A stretch of DNA of 64,000 nucleotides from Microvirga mediterraneensis (GCF_013520865.1 NZ_JACDXJ010000001.1:4201501-4265500), one strand, 5' to 3'; counted from the stretch's first letter, positions 8,993 to 17,539 are shown. Notes: generated by a model not told the origin, from the sequence alone. Numbers and translations are program-made.

Positions 8993-9068
8993 TGGTGGGC
9001 CCGGCAGGACTCGAACCTGCAACCAGACCGTTATGAGCGGCCGGCTCTAACCATTGAGCTACAGGCCC
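8993..9068 (-). tRNA. tRNA with anticodon CAT, probably tRNA-Ile2 (lysidine type)
   Basis: A 76-base cloverleaf read on the minus strand, including an encoded 3' CCA (8993-8995). Acceptor GGGCCTG pairs with the 3' CGGGCCC side, the D-arm contains TAGCTCAATGGTTAGAGC, the anticodon loop is CTCATAA, and the T-arm is GCAGGTTCGAGTCCTGC. The CAT anticodon within CTCATAA, as in ileX, favours the AUA-reading isoleucine tRNA (modified by TilS) over methionine; this is inferred, not proven. The adjacent integrase remnant suggests that its 3' half served as an att site. Confidence 0.9.
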
Positions 9069-9352
9069 TTCCAGGGAGGAAGGCAAGGGATCGTCTGAGG
9101 CGGGAGCCGGTCGTCACCCCTTGTCGTGACGGCAGGCCCTCCCCCTTCTCGTGAGCGGGGCTCAGGCGAAGGGGGCCCGGAGGCCATTCCTGTTCCTGTA
9201 ATACATCTCCCTGTCCGTCAAGCCGGTTTTGTCCCGCGGCTCGGCCGGCTGTCGCACTGTCCTTGACGCCGGAATTGATCCGTCGCCCTTGACCCCGGCC
9301 AGGATCCTCCATCTGTCAGCTTTCCCGCTTGGGACGAGACGGGGAGGACGGG

Positions 9353-10339
9353 ATGGGATTGCTGATCGACGGGGTCTGGCACGACCAATGGTACGACACC
9401 AAGGGTACCGGCGGGCGCTTCGTGCGCAAGCCGTCGGCCTTCCGCAACTGGGTCACCCCCGACGGCTCTCCCGGGCCTTCCGGCGGGGGTGGGTTCAAGG
9501 CGGAGCCGGGCCGCTATCATCTCTATGTCTCCCTCGCCTGCCCCTGGGCGCACCGCACCCTGATCATGCGCAGGCTCAAAGGGCTCGAGGGTATGATCGA
9601 CATCTCGGTGGTGCACTGGCGCATGCTCGAGCACGGCTGGACCTTCGAGGACGGGCCGGGCGTCGTTCCCGATCCGATCCACCGGGCGCAATATCCCTAC
9701 CAAGTCTATAAGGCGGCCGTGCCCGACTATACGGGCCGCGTGACGGTTCCCGTCCTCTGGGACAAGGCGACCGGCACCATCGTGAACAACGAATCCGCCG
9801 AGATCATCCGCATGTTGAACGCCGCCTTCGACGACCTGGGGGCCACGCCGGGCGATTATTGGCCGGACGACCTGCGCGCCGAGATCGACGCCCTGAACGG
9901 GCGCATCTACGACAACGTCAACAACGGGGTCTACAAGGCCGGTTTCGCGACGACGCAGCAGGCCTATGAGGAGGCGGTTCGGCCGCTGTTCGAAACACTC
10001 GACGTCCTCGACGAGCGCCTGTCCTCACGTCGCTATCTCTGCGGCGCCCGGCTGACCGAGGCGGACATCCGGCTCTTCACCACGCTGGTGCGCTTCGACC
10101 CGGTCTATGTGGGCCATTTCAAGTGCAATCTGCGCCGCATCGCGGATTACCCGCATCTCTCGGGCTACCTGCGCGACATCTACCAGACGGACGGCATCGC
10201 CGGGACCGTGAACATGGCGCACATCAAGGGGCACTACTACGAGAGCCACAAAACCATCAATCCCACGGGCATCGTGCCGGTAGGCCCGATCCTCGATCTC
10301 GATGCGCCGCACGGGCGCAATCGTTTTCAGGGTTTGTAG
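9353..10339 (+). CDS. Glutathionyl-hydroquinone reductase (Xi-class glutathione transferase)
   Basis: Cytosolic enzyme of 328 residues that reduces glutathionyl-(hydro)quinones with glutathione, of the YqjG/PcpF/ECM4 family. The signature CPWAHR starts at the catalytic C63. The N-terminal GRFVRKPSAFRNWVTPDG and the C-terminal all-alpha domain with YNRIYD-like GRIYDNVNNGVYKAGFA and LTEADIRLFTTLVRFDPVYVGHFKCN are characteristic. ATG 9353 follows GGGGAGG at good spacing; a TTG at 9329 is less likely. It is convergent with the next gene and overlaps it by 13 bases. Probable role: quinone and xenobiotic detoxification. Confidence 0.93.
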   Translation: MGLLIDGVWHDQWYDTKGTGGRFVRKPSAFRNWVTPDGSPGPSGGGGFKAEPGRYHLYVSLACPWAHRTLIMRRLKGLEGMIDISVVHWRMLEHGWTFEDGPGVVPDPIHRAQYPYQVYKAAVPDYTGRVTVPVLWDKATGTIVNNESAEIIRMLNAAFDDLGATPGDYWPDDLRAEIDALNGRIYDNVNNGVYKAGFATTQQAYEEAVRPLFETLDVLDERLSSRRYLCGARLTEADIRLFTTLVRFDPVYVGHFKCNLRRIADYPHLSGYLRDIYQTDGIAGTVNMAHIKGHYYESHKTINPTGIVPVGPILDLDAPHGRNRFQGL

Positions 10340-11550
10340 ACCTCGATCGCCTCCGCGAAGCCTTCGACTTCGTGAGCGCCGAGCGGCGAGGGATTGCCCC
10401 ACAGATGTTCGACGAACGGCTTGGACATGAGCAGCGGTTCGCCCAGCCTCTTGTTCAGCTCCGCGATGCGGCTGGCGAGGTTCACGTCGCGGCCGATCAC
10501 CGTGAAGTCGAGGCGCTGTCCGGAGCCCACATTGCCGTAGGCCGCGTCGCCATGGTGAAGAGCCAGGCCGACATGGATCGGCACCGGAAAGCGGCCCTCG
10601 TTGTTGGCCGCCTCGATGCGTCGCAGCGCCTTGGTGGCGGCCGTCAGCGCCGATTGCGCAGCGCCGCCCGTGTCGTCGCCCTTGTCGCGCACGATGGCGA
10701 GGAGCCCGTCGCCGAGATATTTCAGCACCTCGCCGCCCTCGTCCTCGATGGGCGGCACGAGGCAATCGAAATAATTGTTCAGGAGATCGACCGCGCTTTC
10801 CGGGCTCAGGGTCGAGGAGATATGCGTGTAGTCGCGCATGTCGGCGAAGAGGATGGCCGACCGGATCCGCGTCACCTGTCCGCGCTGGATGGCGCCGGAG
10901 AGGATCGCCTTGTGCGGATCGTCGCCCACATAGATCCGCAGCACCTCGTCGAGCCGGTTGCTCGTCGCCCGCAGCTCGGTCACGAGGGAAAAGGACGGGA
11001 TCACCATGCGCAGGATCGTCAGCTCGCGCAGGCCGAATCCCTGCGGTGTCCGAGTCGCAAAGGAGATCGCGTTCTCCGCCCCGCTGGTGAAGCGGATCGG
11101 AATGGTGACATAGTGGCGATAGCCCGCCTCCTTCAGCTCGGGGATGATCGGGAAGAGATCGTCGGGCGTGGTCGAAAGATCGAGGACGAGCCATTCGCGC
11201 GTGCGGTTCACATGGGCGAAGGGGCTCGCCTGGTACACGGTCTCCCGGCGGTCGCCGTGCGGCAGGTAGCGCACGACGGTCCCCTCCTCCCGGGTCCAGA
11301 ACCGGCCGATGCCGGCATATTCAGAATGCAGCGTCTCGATGGCGGAAACCGCCCGGTCGACGGGCAGGCCGAGCTCGATCAGGCGATTGAGGAAGCCCGA
11401 CAGGACCTCGTTCGAGTCCTCCATCTGGCCCGCCGCAGTGATCAGCCAGTCCCGCAGGGCGATGACCCGCGCGAGGCTTTCCGCGTCGAGGCTTCGCGCC
11501 ATGGTCAATAGATCGTCCGGGGAGGCCGGCAGGAGGGAGGATGACATCAT
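10327..11550 (-). CDS. Class III adenylate/guanylate cyclase domain protein
   Basis: Soluble protein of 407 residues. The C-terminal half is a class III nucleotidyl cyclase: SAILFADMRDYT supplies the first metal Asp, KYLGDGLLAIV the second, and TVIGRDVNLASRI the Asn/Arg transition-state region. The N-terminal half is a helical or sensor-like region found before cyclase domains in rhizobia. The frame stays open to 12234 but that stretch is antisense to the next gene; ATG 11550 (MMSSSLLPASPDDLL) is the natural start. It would make cAMP or cGMP in response to an unknown input. Confidence 0.85.
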   Translation of the reverse strand: MMSSSLLPASPDDLLTMARSLDAESLARVIALRDWLITAAGQMEDSNEVLSGFLNRLIELGLPVDRAVSAIETLHSEYAGIGRFWTREEGTVVRYLPHGDRRETVYQASPFAHVNRTREWLVLDLSTTPDDLFPIIPELKEAGYRHYVTIPIRFTSGAENAISFATRTPQGFGLRELTILRMVIPSFSLVTELRATSNRLDEVLRIYVGDDPHKAILSGAIQRGQVTRIRSAILFADMRDYTHISSTLSPESAVDLLNNYFDCLVPPIEDEGGEVLKYLGDGLLAIVRDKGDDTGGAAQSALTAATKALRRIEAANNEGRFPVPIHVGLALHHGDAAYGNVGSGQRLDFTVIGRDVNLASRIAELNKRLGEPLLMSKPFVEHLWGNPSPLGAHEVEGFAEAIEVYKP

Positions 11551-11679
11551 AAGGCCAAGGTGTGTTGCCCCGACGGATCCTTCAACCCACCGGGAATCTT
11601 TCCGCCCGGAAAGCTGGTATGCCCTTCCCGAAGCGGCAATGGCTTTGACAGAAGCCTGTGGCCGGAATAGAGCCAAGCC

Positions 11680-12300
11680 ATGGCAAGCATCGATACGCTT
11701 TTCGTCACCAAAGTCTACCGCGCCGAGATGACGGGCGCCAAGGCCGAGATCCGCAACGCGGAGCTGGAGGCGGCCTGTTTGTCCATCGCCGAGGACGACG
11801 AGGCCGGTCAGCGCTGGTGCGAAAAGCACGGCTATCCGGGCTACACGTCCTATGCCTCCCTCAACGACCTGCCCTGGCGTGTGCCGGTGTTCGGCGAGCT
11901 TCTGAAGGAACTCGACAAGCACGTGGCGAGCTTCGCCAAGGAGCTGGAATTCGACCTGCAGGGCCGCAAGCTCGTACTCGACAGCCTGTGGATCAACATC
12001 CTCCCGCCGGGCGGCATCCACACGTCCCACATCCACCCGCATTCGGTGATCAGCGGCACCTATTACGTGACGATCCCGGAGGGCGCGAGCGCGCTCAAGC
12101 TGGAGGATCCGCGCCTCGGCTTCATGATGGCGGCGCCGCCGCGCAAGGCGAAGGCCAAGCAGGAAAACCGGCAATTCGCCTATATGAAGCCGGCCCCCGG
12201 CACGGTGCTGCTCTGGGAAAGCTGGCTGCGCCACGAGGTGCCCCTGAACGAGGCCGAGAGCGAGCGCATCAGCGTGAGCTTCAACTATTCCTGGCAGTAG
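11680..12300 (+). CDS. Putative 2-oxoglutarate/Fe(II) oxygenase (TIGR02466 family)
   Basis: Protein of 206 residues matching the 2OG-FeII_Oxy_5 family. The double-stranded beta-helix core is seen in LWINILPPGGIHTSHIHPHSVISGTYYV, which carries the metal His residues, and in GTVLLWESWLRHEVPLNEAESERISVSFNYSW, which carries the distal His and the Arg that binds 2-oxoglutarate. The substrate is unknown for the family. It is divergent from the cyclase gene (129 bases between starts). A second, unrelated Fe(II) oxygenase lies next door at 12519. Confidence 0.85.
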   Translation: MASIDTLFVTKVYRAEMTGAKAEIRNAELEAACLSIAEDDEAGQRWCEKHGYPGYTSYASLNDLPWRVPVFGELLKELDKHVASFAKELEFDLQGRKLVLDSLWINILPPGGIHTSHIHPHSVISGTYYVTIPEGASALKLEDPRLGFMMAAPPRKAKAKQENRQFAYMKPAPGTVLLWESWLRHEVPLNEAESERISVSFNYSWQ

Positions 12301-12347
12301 GGAGCGGCATCTTCCCTGGTCGCCGCGATACGGCGAAATGCTCTCGT

Positions 12348-12482
12348 GTCATTCCGGGGCGCCGCAGGCGAACCTGGAACCTATAAACACGCCAGTTCCA
12401 AAAAATGCGATGAGCGTGATGCCTCTTCTTGCATCGGCAGCGTTTATGGGTTCCGGGTTCCGCTACGCGGCCCCGGAATGAC
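12348..12482. repeat. Long intergenic inverted repeat (GTCATTCCGGGGC ends)
   Basis: The ends GTCATTCCGGGGC (12348-12360) and GCCCCGGAATGAC (12470-12482) are exact reverse complements. The interior keeps weaker pairing (GGAACCTATAAACACG against CGTTTATGGGTTCC). It lies between convergent genes and belongs to a loose class of GTCAT...CCGGG palindromes that recurs at 39969, 51593 and 62785. Confidence 0.7.
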
Positions 12483-12518
12483 AGGGCGGCACGACATTCA
12501 TCGTGTAATGATCGTTGC

Positions 12519-13178
12519 TCAAACCTCCGCCCACATGCGGAAGAGATTGGCGCTGCTCTTCGCCAAGAGGTCGAATTCCGGCGTCTTTCCCGCCTGGGCG
12601 AACAGGTTGCGCTTGGCGGTTTCGAGATCGAACAGAAGCTCGCGCCGGGCGCTGTCGCGTACATAGCTCTGCGCCCAGCCCACCGCCACCATGCGCTCGC
12701 CCCGCGTGACGGGGGCGACCCGGTGCAGGCTCGTGGAATCATAGGCCACCAGATGCCCGGCCGGGAGCTTCACCTCCTCCTCGCCGGACACGGATTCGAT
12801 CACGAGCTCGCCGCCGTCGTAAGTCGCCGGATCGGCCAGGAAGAGCGTGAAGGACACGTCCGTGCGGATGCCGTTCATGAGCGGATTGTCCACATGGGAG
12901 CCGTATTCCCGGCCCGCGCCGTAACGGGCGAAGATCAGCGGCGTCAGGGCCTTCGGACGCGCCGCGAGGGCGAAGACCTCGTGGCCCAGAATGGCCGCCG
13001 ACACCTTCTCCCGCAGGAGGGTGAGAGCCGCCCCCTCGCGGGCCTGCTCGTTGTCCTTGACCAGCCGGGCGCTCCATCCCGCCGTCGCGCGGCCGTCCTC
13101 GAAGCGCATGGAGCCCAGCGTCGCCCGAACCTCTTCGAGATCGGCCGGCAGGAGGACGTCCGCAATCGTGATCAGCAT
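12519..13178 (-). CDS. Fe2+-dependent dioxygenase, PKHD-type (PiuC/YbiX family)
   Basis: Protein of 219 residues, the usual length for PiuC/YbiX, a family often regulated by iron and linked with siderophore receptors. The HxD metal pair is H95/D97 (YGSHVDNPLM), the distal His is H152 (STSLHRVAPV), and an Arg follows near 159-161. The N-terminal LLPADLEEVRATL and the C-terminal LFDLETAKRNLFAQAG also fit. It is divergently transcribed from the 13298 gene across 119 bases that contain an Irr-like palindrome, so iron control of both sides is plausible. Confidence 0.9.
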   Translation of the reverse strand: MLITIADVLLPADLEEVRATLGSMRFEDGRATAGWSARLVKDNEQAREGAALTLLREKVSAAILGHEVFALAARPKALTPLIFARYGAGREYGSHVDNPLMNGIRTDVSFTLFLADPATYDGGELVIESVSGEEEVKLPAGHLVAYDSTSLHRVAPVTRGERMVAVGWAQSYVRDSARRELLFDLETAKRNLFAQAGKTPEFDLLAKSSANLFRMWAEV

Positions 13179-13246
13179 GGGAGAGCACCTTCAGGCTTGC
13201 CAGGCCCTCCCATATTCTGTAGCTAAGTTATTGTAAAGACAAGCAG

Positions 13247-13263
13247 TTTTTAACTTTTCTAAA
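13247..13263. promoter_or_regulatory. Possible Irr-type iron control element
   Basis: On the minus strand the sequence reads TTTAGAAAAGTTAAAAA. The left half TTTAGAA matches the rhizobial iron control element (TTTAGAA-N3-TTCTAAA) exactly; the right half matches at 5 of 7. It lies in the AT-rich gap between the divergent PiuC-type gene and the 13298 gene, both plausible iron or haem genes. It is an imperfect match, so low confidence. Confidence 0.35.
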
Positions 13264-13297
13264 CTAGCCGCGGCAGCCAGCGCGCCGAGGGGGAATC

Positions 13298-14155
13298 ATG
13301 AAGAAACGGAAGATCTGGGCGGGCCTGGGCTCCGCCGTTCTCGTTGCCGCGCCGGTCGCCGCGCAGGCGGCGGCTCCGCATGTCGAGCCGCGGGCCGGGA
13401 TCGAAGCCAAAGCCGGCCAGAGCCTGCTTCAGCTCGCCCAGCACCAGGGCCATGCCGCCCCGGCGGCCTCGGTCGGTGGCGAGGGAGACGAGGGCGGAGC
13501 CGGCGGCGCGGTCAAGTTGCCAGCGCCCCTTCATGTCTATCGCGGCATCGAGATGATTCGCGGCCATCTCACCGTCGGGGCCGAGCTGATCGAGGCCGGA
13601 CGCTGGGCGGATGCCCTGCCCCACTTCCTGCACCCGGAGGAAGAGATCTACGGCAGCATCCGCGACCAGCTGAAGACCCTGAACATCGCGCCGTTCCAGG
13701 TCGCCCTGAAATCCCTGTCGCAGACCGTGAAGGCCAAGAACAAGGAAGCCTATATCCGCGCCCGCGCGGCGCTCGACGAGCGCCTGGCCTCCGCCGAGAC
13801 GGCCGTGAAGGCGAAGGAGCAGGACGGCACCTATTTCGTGCTCGAAACGGCCCTCGAAGTGCTGCAGCAGGCAGCCGACGAATACGAGGAGGCCGTCGAG
13901 AAGGGCCGCATCGCCAACGTGGTCGAGTACCAGGATGCGCGCGGCTTCGTGTTCGAGGTGGACCGCCTCGTCGGAACGGTCATGCCGGCCGCTTCCGCCA
14001 AGAGCGCCGACGCGGCCAAGACCCTGCAGGCCAGCCTCGACGACCTGAAGGCAACCTTCCCGGCCGTGACGCCGCCGAAGCAGGCGGTGAAGGATTCCGG
14101 GCAGTTCCTGAGCGCCGTCGCGAAGTTCGAGCTGCAGCTCAGCAGCTTCCACTGA
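13298..14155 (+). CDS. Exported helical protein of unknown function
   Basis: 285 residues with a clear Sec signal peptide (MKKRKIWAGLGSAVLVAAPVAAQA, cleavage after AQA). A low-complexity Gly/Ala/Glu linker precedes a long helical region (about residues 75-285). In it, RGIEMIRGHLTVGAEL and ALPHFLHPEEEIYGSI carry conserved-looking His/Glu pairs that could bind metal. I do not recognise a named family. It ends 5 bases before the di-heme peroxidase-cupredoxin gene, so the two are surely one transcript and probably act together in the periplasm. Confidence 0.8.
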   Translation: MKKRKIWAGLGSAVLVAAPVAAQAAAPHVEPRAGIEAKAGQSLLQLAQHQGHAAPAASVGGEGDEGGAGGAVKLPAPLHVYRGIEMIRGHLTVGAELIEAGRWADALPHFLHPEEEIYGSIRDQLKTLNIAPFQVALKSLSQTVKAKNKEAYIRARAALDERLASAETAVKAKEQDGTYFVLETALEVLQQAADEYEEAVEKGRIANVVEYQDARGFVFEVDRLVGTVMPAASAKSADAAKTLQASLDDLKATFPAVTPPKQAVKDSGQFLSAVAKFELQLSSFH

Positions 14156-14160
14156 CATCC

Positions 14161-15489
14161 ATGCCGCGCGAAAGCCTCGCCAGGATCGGCCGGGTGCTTG
14201 CGGGCCTCGTGCTCGCAAGCCTCGTGGGCGCAGCCGCCGACAGGCCCGCTCCGCCCGATGCCGCGCATTGGCGGCAGGCTTTCGCGCGGCCGGACCATGC
14301 ACCGACGCCCGCCGACAATCCGGCCAGCCCGGAGAAGATCGCGCTCGGCGCGAAGCTCTTCGAGGATACCCGCCTGTCGGGCTCCGGCGACATGGCGTGT
14401 TCGAGTTGCCATCAGGCGGATCTCTCCTTTTCCGATGGGGTCGACCGCCACCTGGGGCATGACGGCCAGCCCCTCGACCGGCGCACGCCTCCCCTGTGGA
14501 ATCTCGCCTGGGGCCTGTCCTTCTTCTGGGACGGCCGGGCCGCGAGCCTGGAAGCCCAGGCCATGGGGCCGATCGAGAATGAGCGCGAGATGGCCGGCAA
14601 CCTGCAGGCGGCCCTGCGCACGCTCGATTCCGATCCGCCGATGCGCAAGGCATTCGCCGCAGCCTTTCCGGACGATCCCGCCGTGACGCAGGCCAGCCTC
14701 GCAAAGGCGCTCGCGGCCTTTCAGCGGACGCTCGTCTCGCCGGAAACCCGCTTCGACCGATGGGTCAAGGGCGACGACGCGGCCCTGGAGGCGGACGAGC
14801 TGGCAGGCTTCTCGCTCTTCGTCGGCAAGGCCGGATGCGTCGCCTGCCACCAGGGCTGGCGGTTCACCGATGAAGCCTTCCACGACATCGGCTTGGCGAG
14901 TGACGACAAGGGCCGTGGTCCCGTTCTCGGCGTAAGCGCCGCGAACCATGCCTTCAAGACGCCGAGCCTGCGCGAGCGGGTCTGGTCCGCGCCCTACATG
15001 CATGACGGCTCGCTCGCAACCTTCGACGACGTCGTCACGCATTACGCGGAAAACGTGGTGCAGCGCCCCACCCTGTCGGCCGACCTGCCGCGACGGATCG
15101 AACTGAACGACAGAGAGCGCGCGCAGCTCGTCGCTTTTCTCAACACCCTGTCCAGCGACGACCCGCCACGCCCCGCAAGCCTGCCGTCGAAAGCGATGTC
15201 CTGGGGAACCGACGAGAGAGCCATTCCCACCTCCACGGTCAGCCAGAAGGACCGACGCTTCACGCCGGGCGCGGTCCTCCTGAAGGTGGGCGAGGCCCTG
15301 CGCATCGTCAACGACGACACGCGCGTCCACAACGTGCGCCTCGACGCCCCGGGCAAGAGCTTCAACTCGGACGGCCAGAACCCCGGCGACACGGTGACCA
15401 TCGGGTTCGATCAACCGGGCCATTACGACGTGATCTGCGGGATCCATCCGGACATGCGCCTGGGCGTGGAGGTCGCCCAGGCGCGCTGA
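14161..15489 (+). CDS. Di-heme cytochrome c peroxidase (MauG/CcpA type) fused to a cupredoxin domain
   Basis: Exported redox enzyme of 442 residues with an N-terminal hydrophobic signal. Two c-type haem motifs are C80-x2-CH84 (CSSCH) and C226-x2-CH230 (CVACH), flanking the peroxidase core (WNLAWGLSFFWDGRAASL, QAMGPIENEREM, KTPSLRERVWSAPYMHDGS). After about residue 360 there is an added cupredoxin-like domain with a full set of type 1 copper ligands: H390 (RVHNVRLD), C426, H429 and M432 (VICGIHPDMRL). MauG-type proteins use one haem for peroxide or oxidant chemistry and the other for electron transfer; the copper site could be the built-in electron donor. It is coupled to the exported protein at 13298. 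Confidence 0.9.
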   Translation: MPRESLARIGRVLAGLVLASLVGAAADRPAPPDAAHWRQAFARPDHAPTPADNPASPEKIALGAKLFEDTRLSGSGDMACSSCHQADLSFSDGVDRHLGHDGQPLDRRTPPLWNLAWGLSFFWDGRAASLEAQAMGPIENEREMAGNLQAALRTLDSDPPMRKAFAAAFPDDPAVTQASLAKALAAFQRTLVSPETRFDRWVKGDDAALEADELAGFSLFVGKAGCVACHQGWRFTDEAFHDIGLASDDKGRGPVLGVSAANHAFKTPSLRERVWSAPYMHDGSLATFDDVVTHYAENVVQRPTLSADLPRRIELNDRERAQLVAFLNTLSSDDPPRPASLPSKAMSWGTDERAIPTSTVSQKDRRFTPGAVLLKVGEALRIVNDDTRVHNVRLDAPGKSFNSDGQNPGDTVTIGFDQPGHYDVICGIHPDMRLGVEVAQAR

Positions 15490-15556
15490 GCGTCGAACAA
15501 AAATACACGCCTCGTTTCCGGCGACACGGGCCCGACAGGTGAGCTAAAACTGGGTC

Positions 15557-16618
15557 ATGCCGATGCTCCGTGACGACGACACTCTTTTTGCCGCCCTGAT
15601 CGCCCGCGATCCCTCCTACGAGGGGTTCGCCTATGTGGGCGTGAAGACGACCGGCATCTTCTGCCGCCTGACCTGCCCGGCCCGCAAGCCGAAGCGCCAC
15701 AACGTGGTGTTCTTCTCCTGCAGGGACGCGGCGCAGGATGCGGGCTTCCGCCCCTGCCTGCGCTGCAAGCCCCTCGACAGCAGGCGGCCGACGAGCGGCG
15801 CGTTCGAAACCTTGAGGGACAGGATCAGGGCCGAGCCTGACCGGCGCTGGAGCGCCGAGGACGTGAGGGCGCTCGGATACGACCCCTCCACCGTGCGCCG
15901 CGCCTTCCAGCGCGAATACGGCGTCACTTTCGCGCAATATGCGCGCTCGCAGCGCCTCGGCCTGGCGGTGAACACCTTGCAGCAGGGAGGCTCGGTGATG
16001 GATGCCCAGCTCGACGCAGGCTATGAATCCGGCAGCGGCTTTCGCGACGCCATCGGCAGGCTCATCGGCGACGCGCCGATCCGCGCGCCGTCGCGTCAGA
16101 TCCTCACTGCGCAATGGCTCGACACGCCCATCGGGGCGATGCTCGCGGTCGTGGACGACACGGGCGTTCACCTGCTCGAATTCGCCGAGCGCAAGGCGCT
16201 TCCGGCCGAGATCGAGCGCCTGCGCAAGCGCGCCGGGCCGATCTGCTTCGGCCAGCATCCGATGCTCGACACGCTCGCCCGTCAGGTGGAGCTTTACTTT
16301 GCCGGTCGTTCGCTCGCGTTCGATGTGCCCATCGTGCAGAAGGGAACGCCGTTCGAAGCGACGGTGTGGGACGCCCTGCGACGGGTCCCGGCCGGCACCA
16401 CGCGCAGCTATGGCGAGATCGCCCGCACCCTCGGCCGGCCCGACGCGCCCCGGGCCGTGGCGCGGGCGAACGGCGCCAATCAGGTGGCGATCATCGTGCC
16501 GTGCCATCGCGTGATCGGTGCCGATGGATCGCTGACCGGCTATGGTGGCAAGATCTGGCGCAAGCAATGGCTGCTCGAACACGAGCGGCGCGTCGCGACA
16601 GCATTGTCCAAGGGATGA
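15557..16618 (+). CDS. ada: Bifunctional Ada: transcriptional activator and O6-methylguanine-DNA methyltransferase
   Basis: 353 residues with the full Ada layout. The N-terminal zinc domain has C36-x3-C40 (FCRLTCPARKP) and a later CLRC pair; C36 corresponds to the methyl-phosphotriester acceptor Cys of E. coli Ada. An AraC-type helix-turn-helix follows (WSAEDVRALGYDPSTVRRAFQ), then the methyltransferase domain with PCHRVIG, whose Cys accepts methyl from O6-methylguanine. It would repair alkylation damage and activate its own regulon. The stop codon nearly abuts the next gene. Confidence 0.96.
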   Translation: MPMLRDDDTLFAALIARDPSYEGFAYVGVKTTGIFCRLTCPARKPKRHNVVFFSCRDAAQDAGFRPCLRCKPLDSRRPTSGAFETLRDRIRAEPDRRWSAEDVRALGYDPSTVRRAFQREYGVTFAQYARSQRLGLAVNTLQQGGSVMDAQLDAGYESGSGFRDAIGRLIGDAPIRAPSRQILTAQWLDTPIGAMLAVVDDTGVHLLEFAERKALPAEIERLRKRAGPICFGQHPMLDTLARQVELYFAGRSLAFDVPIVQKGTPFEATVWDALRRVPAGTTRSYGEIARTLGRPDAPRAVARANGANQVAIIVPCHRVIGADGSLTGYGGKIWRKQWLLEHERRVATALSKG

Positions 16619-16623
16619 AAGAC

Positions 16624-17385
16624 ATGACGGATCAAGTCACGAAGGCCGAGGCGTTCAAGGCTCTCCACGTTCCGGGACGGCCGATCGTCCTGTTCAACGT
16701 CTGGGATGCGGGCACCGCCAAGGCGGTCGCGGCGAGCGGCGCGAAGGCGCTGGCCACCGGCAGCTGGTCGGTCGCGGCCGCCCATGGCTTCGAGGACGGC
16801 GAATACATGCCGTTCGATCTCGCCTTGGCCAATCTGGAGCGCATCGTGGCGGCGAGCGACCTGCCGGTCACCATCGACCTGGAAAGCGGCTACGGAGCCA
16901 CGCCCGAGGAGGTCGGCGCGACCATCGCCCGCACGGTGCGGGCCGGCGCCATCGGCTTCAACATCGAGGACGGCGTCCGGGAGACCGCGCTCCGTGACGC
17001 GCCGGAGCAGGCCGCGCGGCTCCGGAGCGCCCGGGAGGCGGCGGACCGGCTCGGAATCCCGGCCTTCCTGAACGCGCGCACGGACGTGTTCCTGATCGCC
17101 GCAAGCGACCAGCATGAGAGCCTCGTCGAGACCGCTCTCGAACGCGGCCGCGCTTATGCGGATGCCGGCGCGGACGGCTTCTTCGTGCCGGGGCTCGCGG
17201 ATGAAAGGCTCATCGCCCAAGTCGTGGAGGCCTCACCCCTGCCGGTGAACATCATGGCAGGCGCCAAGACCCCAAAGGCTGCGCGGCTCGCGGAACTCGG
17301 CGTCGCGCGCATCAGCCATGGCCCGGGCCCCTATCGCATGGCGATGAAGGCCCTGGAGGACGCCGCGAGGGCGGCCCTGCTTTGA
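16624..17385 (+). CDS. Isocitrate lyase/phosphoenolpyruvate mutase family protein
   Basis: 253-residue TIM-barrel protein of the PEP mutase/isocitrate lyase superfamily. Visible are FNVWDAGTAKAV at the N-terminus, the metal/substrate segments VTIDLESGYG and GFNIEDGV, and FLNARTDVFL. The family includes oxaloacetate decarboxylases, 2-methylisocitrate lyases and C-C lyases, and the substrate cannot be assigned here. ATG 16615 overlaps the ada stop, but ATG 16624 has AAGGG 9 bases ahead and is preferred. Probably co-transcribed with ada. Confidence 0.88.
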   Translation: MTDQVTKAEAFKALHVPGRPIVLFNVWDAGTAKAVAASGAKALATGSWSVAAAHGFEDGEYMPFDLALANLERIVAASDLPVTIDLESGYGATPEEVGATIARTVRAGAIGFNIEDGVRETALRDAPEQAARLRSAREAADRLGIPAFLNARTDVFLIAASDQHESLVETALERGRAYADAGADGFFVPGLADERLIAQVVEASPLPVNIMAGAKTPKAARLAELGVARISHGPGPYRMAMKALEDAARAALL

Positions 17386-17417
17386 TACAGTTTCAAAGAG
17401 TTTTGCGTATCGAAATC

Positions 17418-17519
17418 CCTCATCCTGAGGAGCAGGCGCAGTCTGCGTCTCGAAGGAGGTTCCAGTGATCGCCGGAGGCTCCTTCGAGACGGTCGCTCCG
17501 CGACCTCCTCAGGATGAGG
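17418..17519. repeat. Palindromic intergenic repeat family A, copy 1
   Basis: 102 bases bounded by CCTCATCCTGAGGAGC and its complement GACCTCCTCAGGATGAGG, with an inner inverted pair GTCTCGAAGGAG / CTCCTTCGAGAC. The same design occurs at 28080-28178 and 49115-49220. It lies between the PEP-mutase-family gene and the convergent fsr-like gene and could fold into one long hairpin in RNA. Confidence 0.85.
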
Positions 17520-17539
17520 CCAGAGAGTTATAGGCCCGC

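Noticed and set aside
8391..9050. 220-codon frame across the integrase remnant and tRNA
   Set aside because: It runs through the tRNA gene and is out of frame with the recombinase catalytic motifs for most of its length.
11551..12234. Upstream in-frame extension of the cyclase gene at 10327
   Set aside because: The extension is antisense to the 2OG-oxygenase gene at 11680 and has no domain character; ATG 11550 is the natural start.
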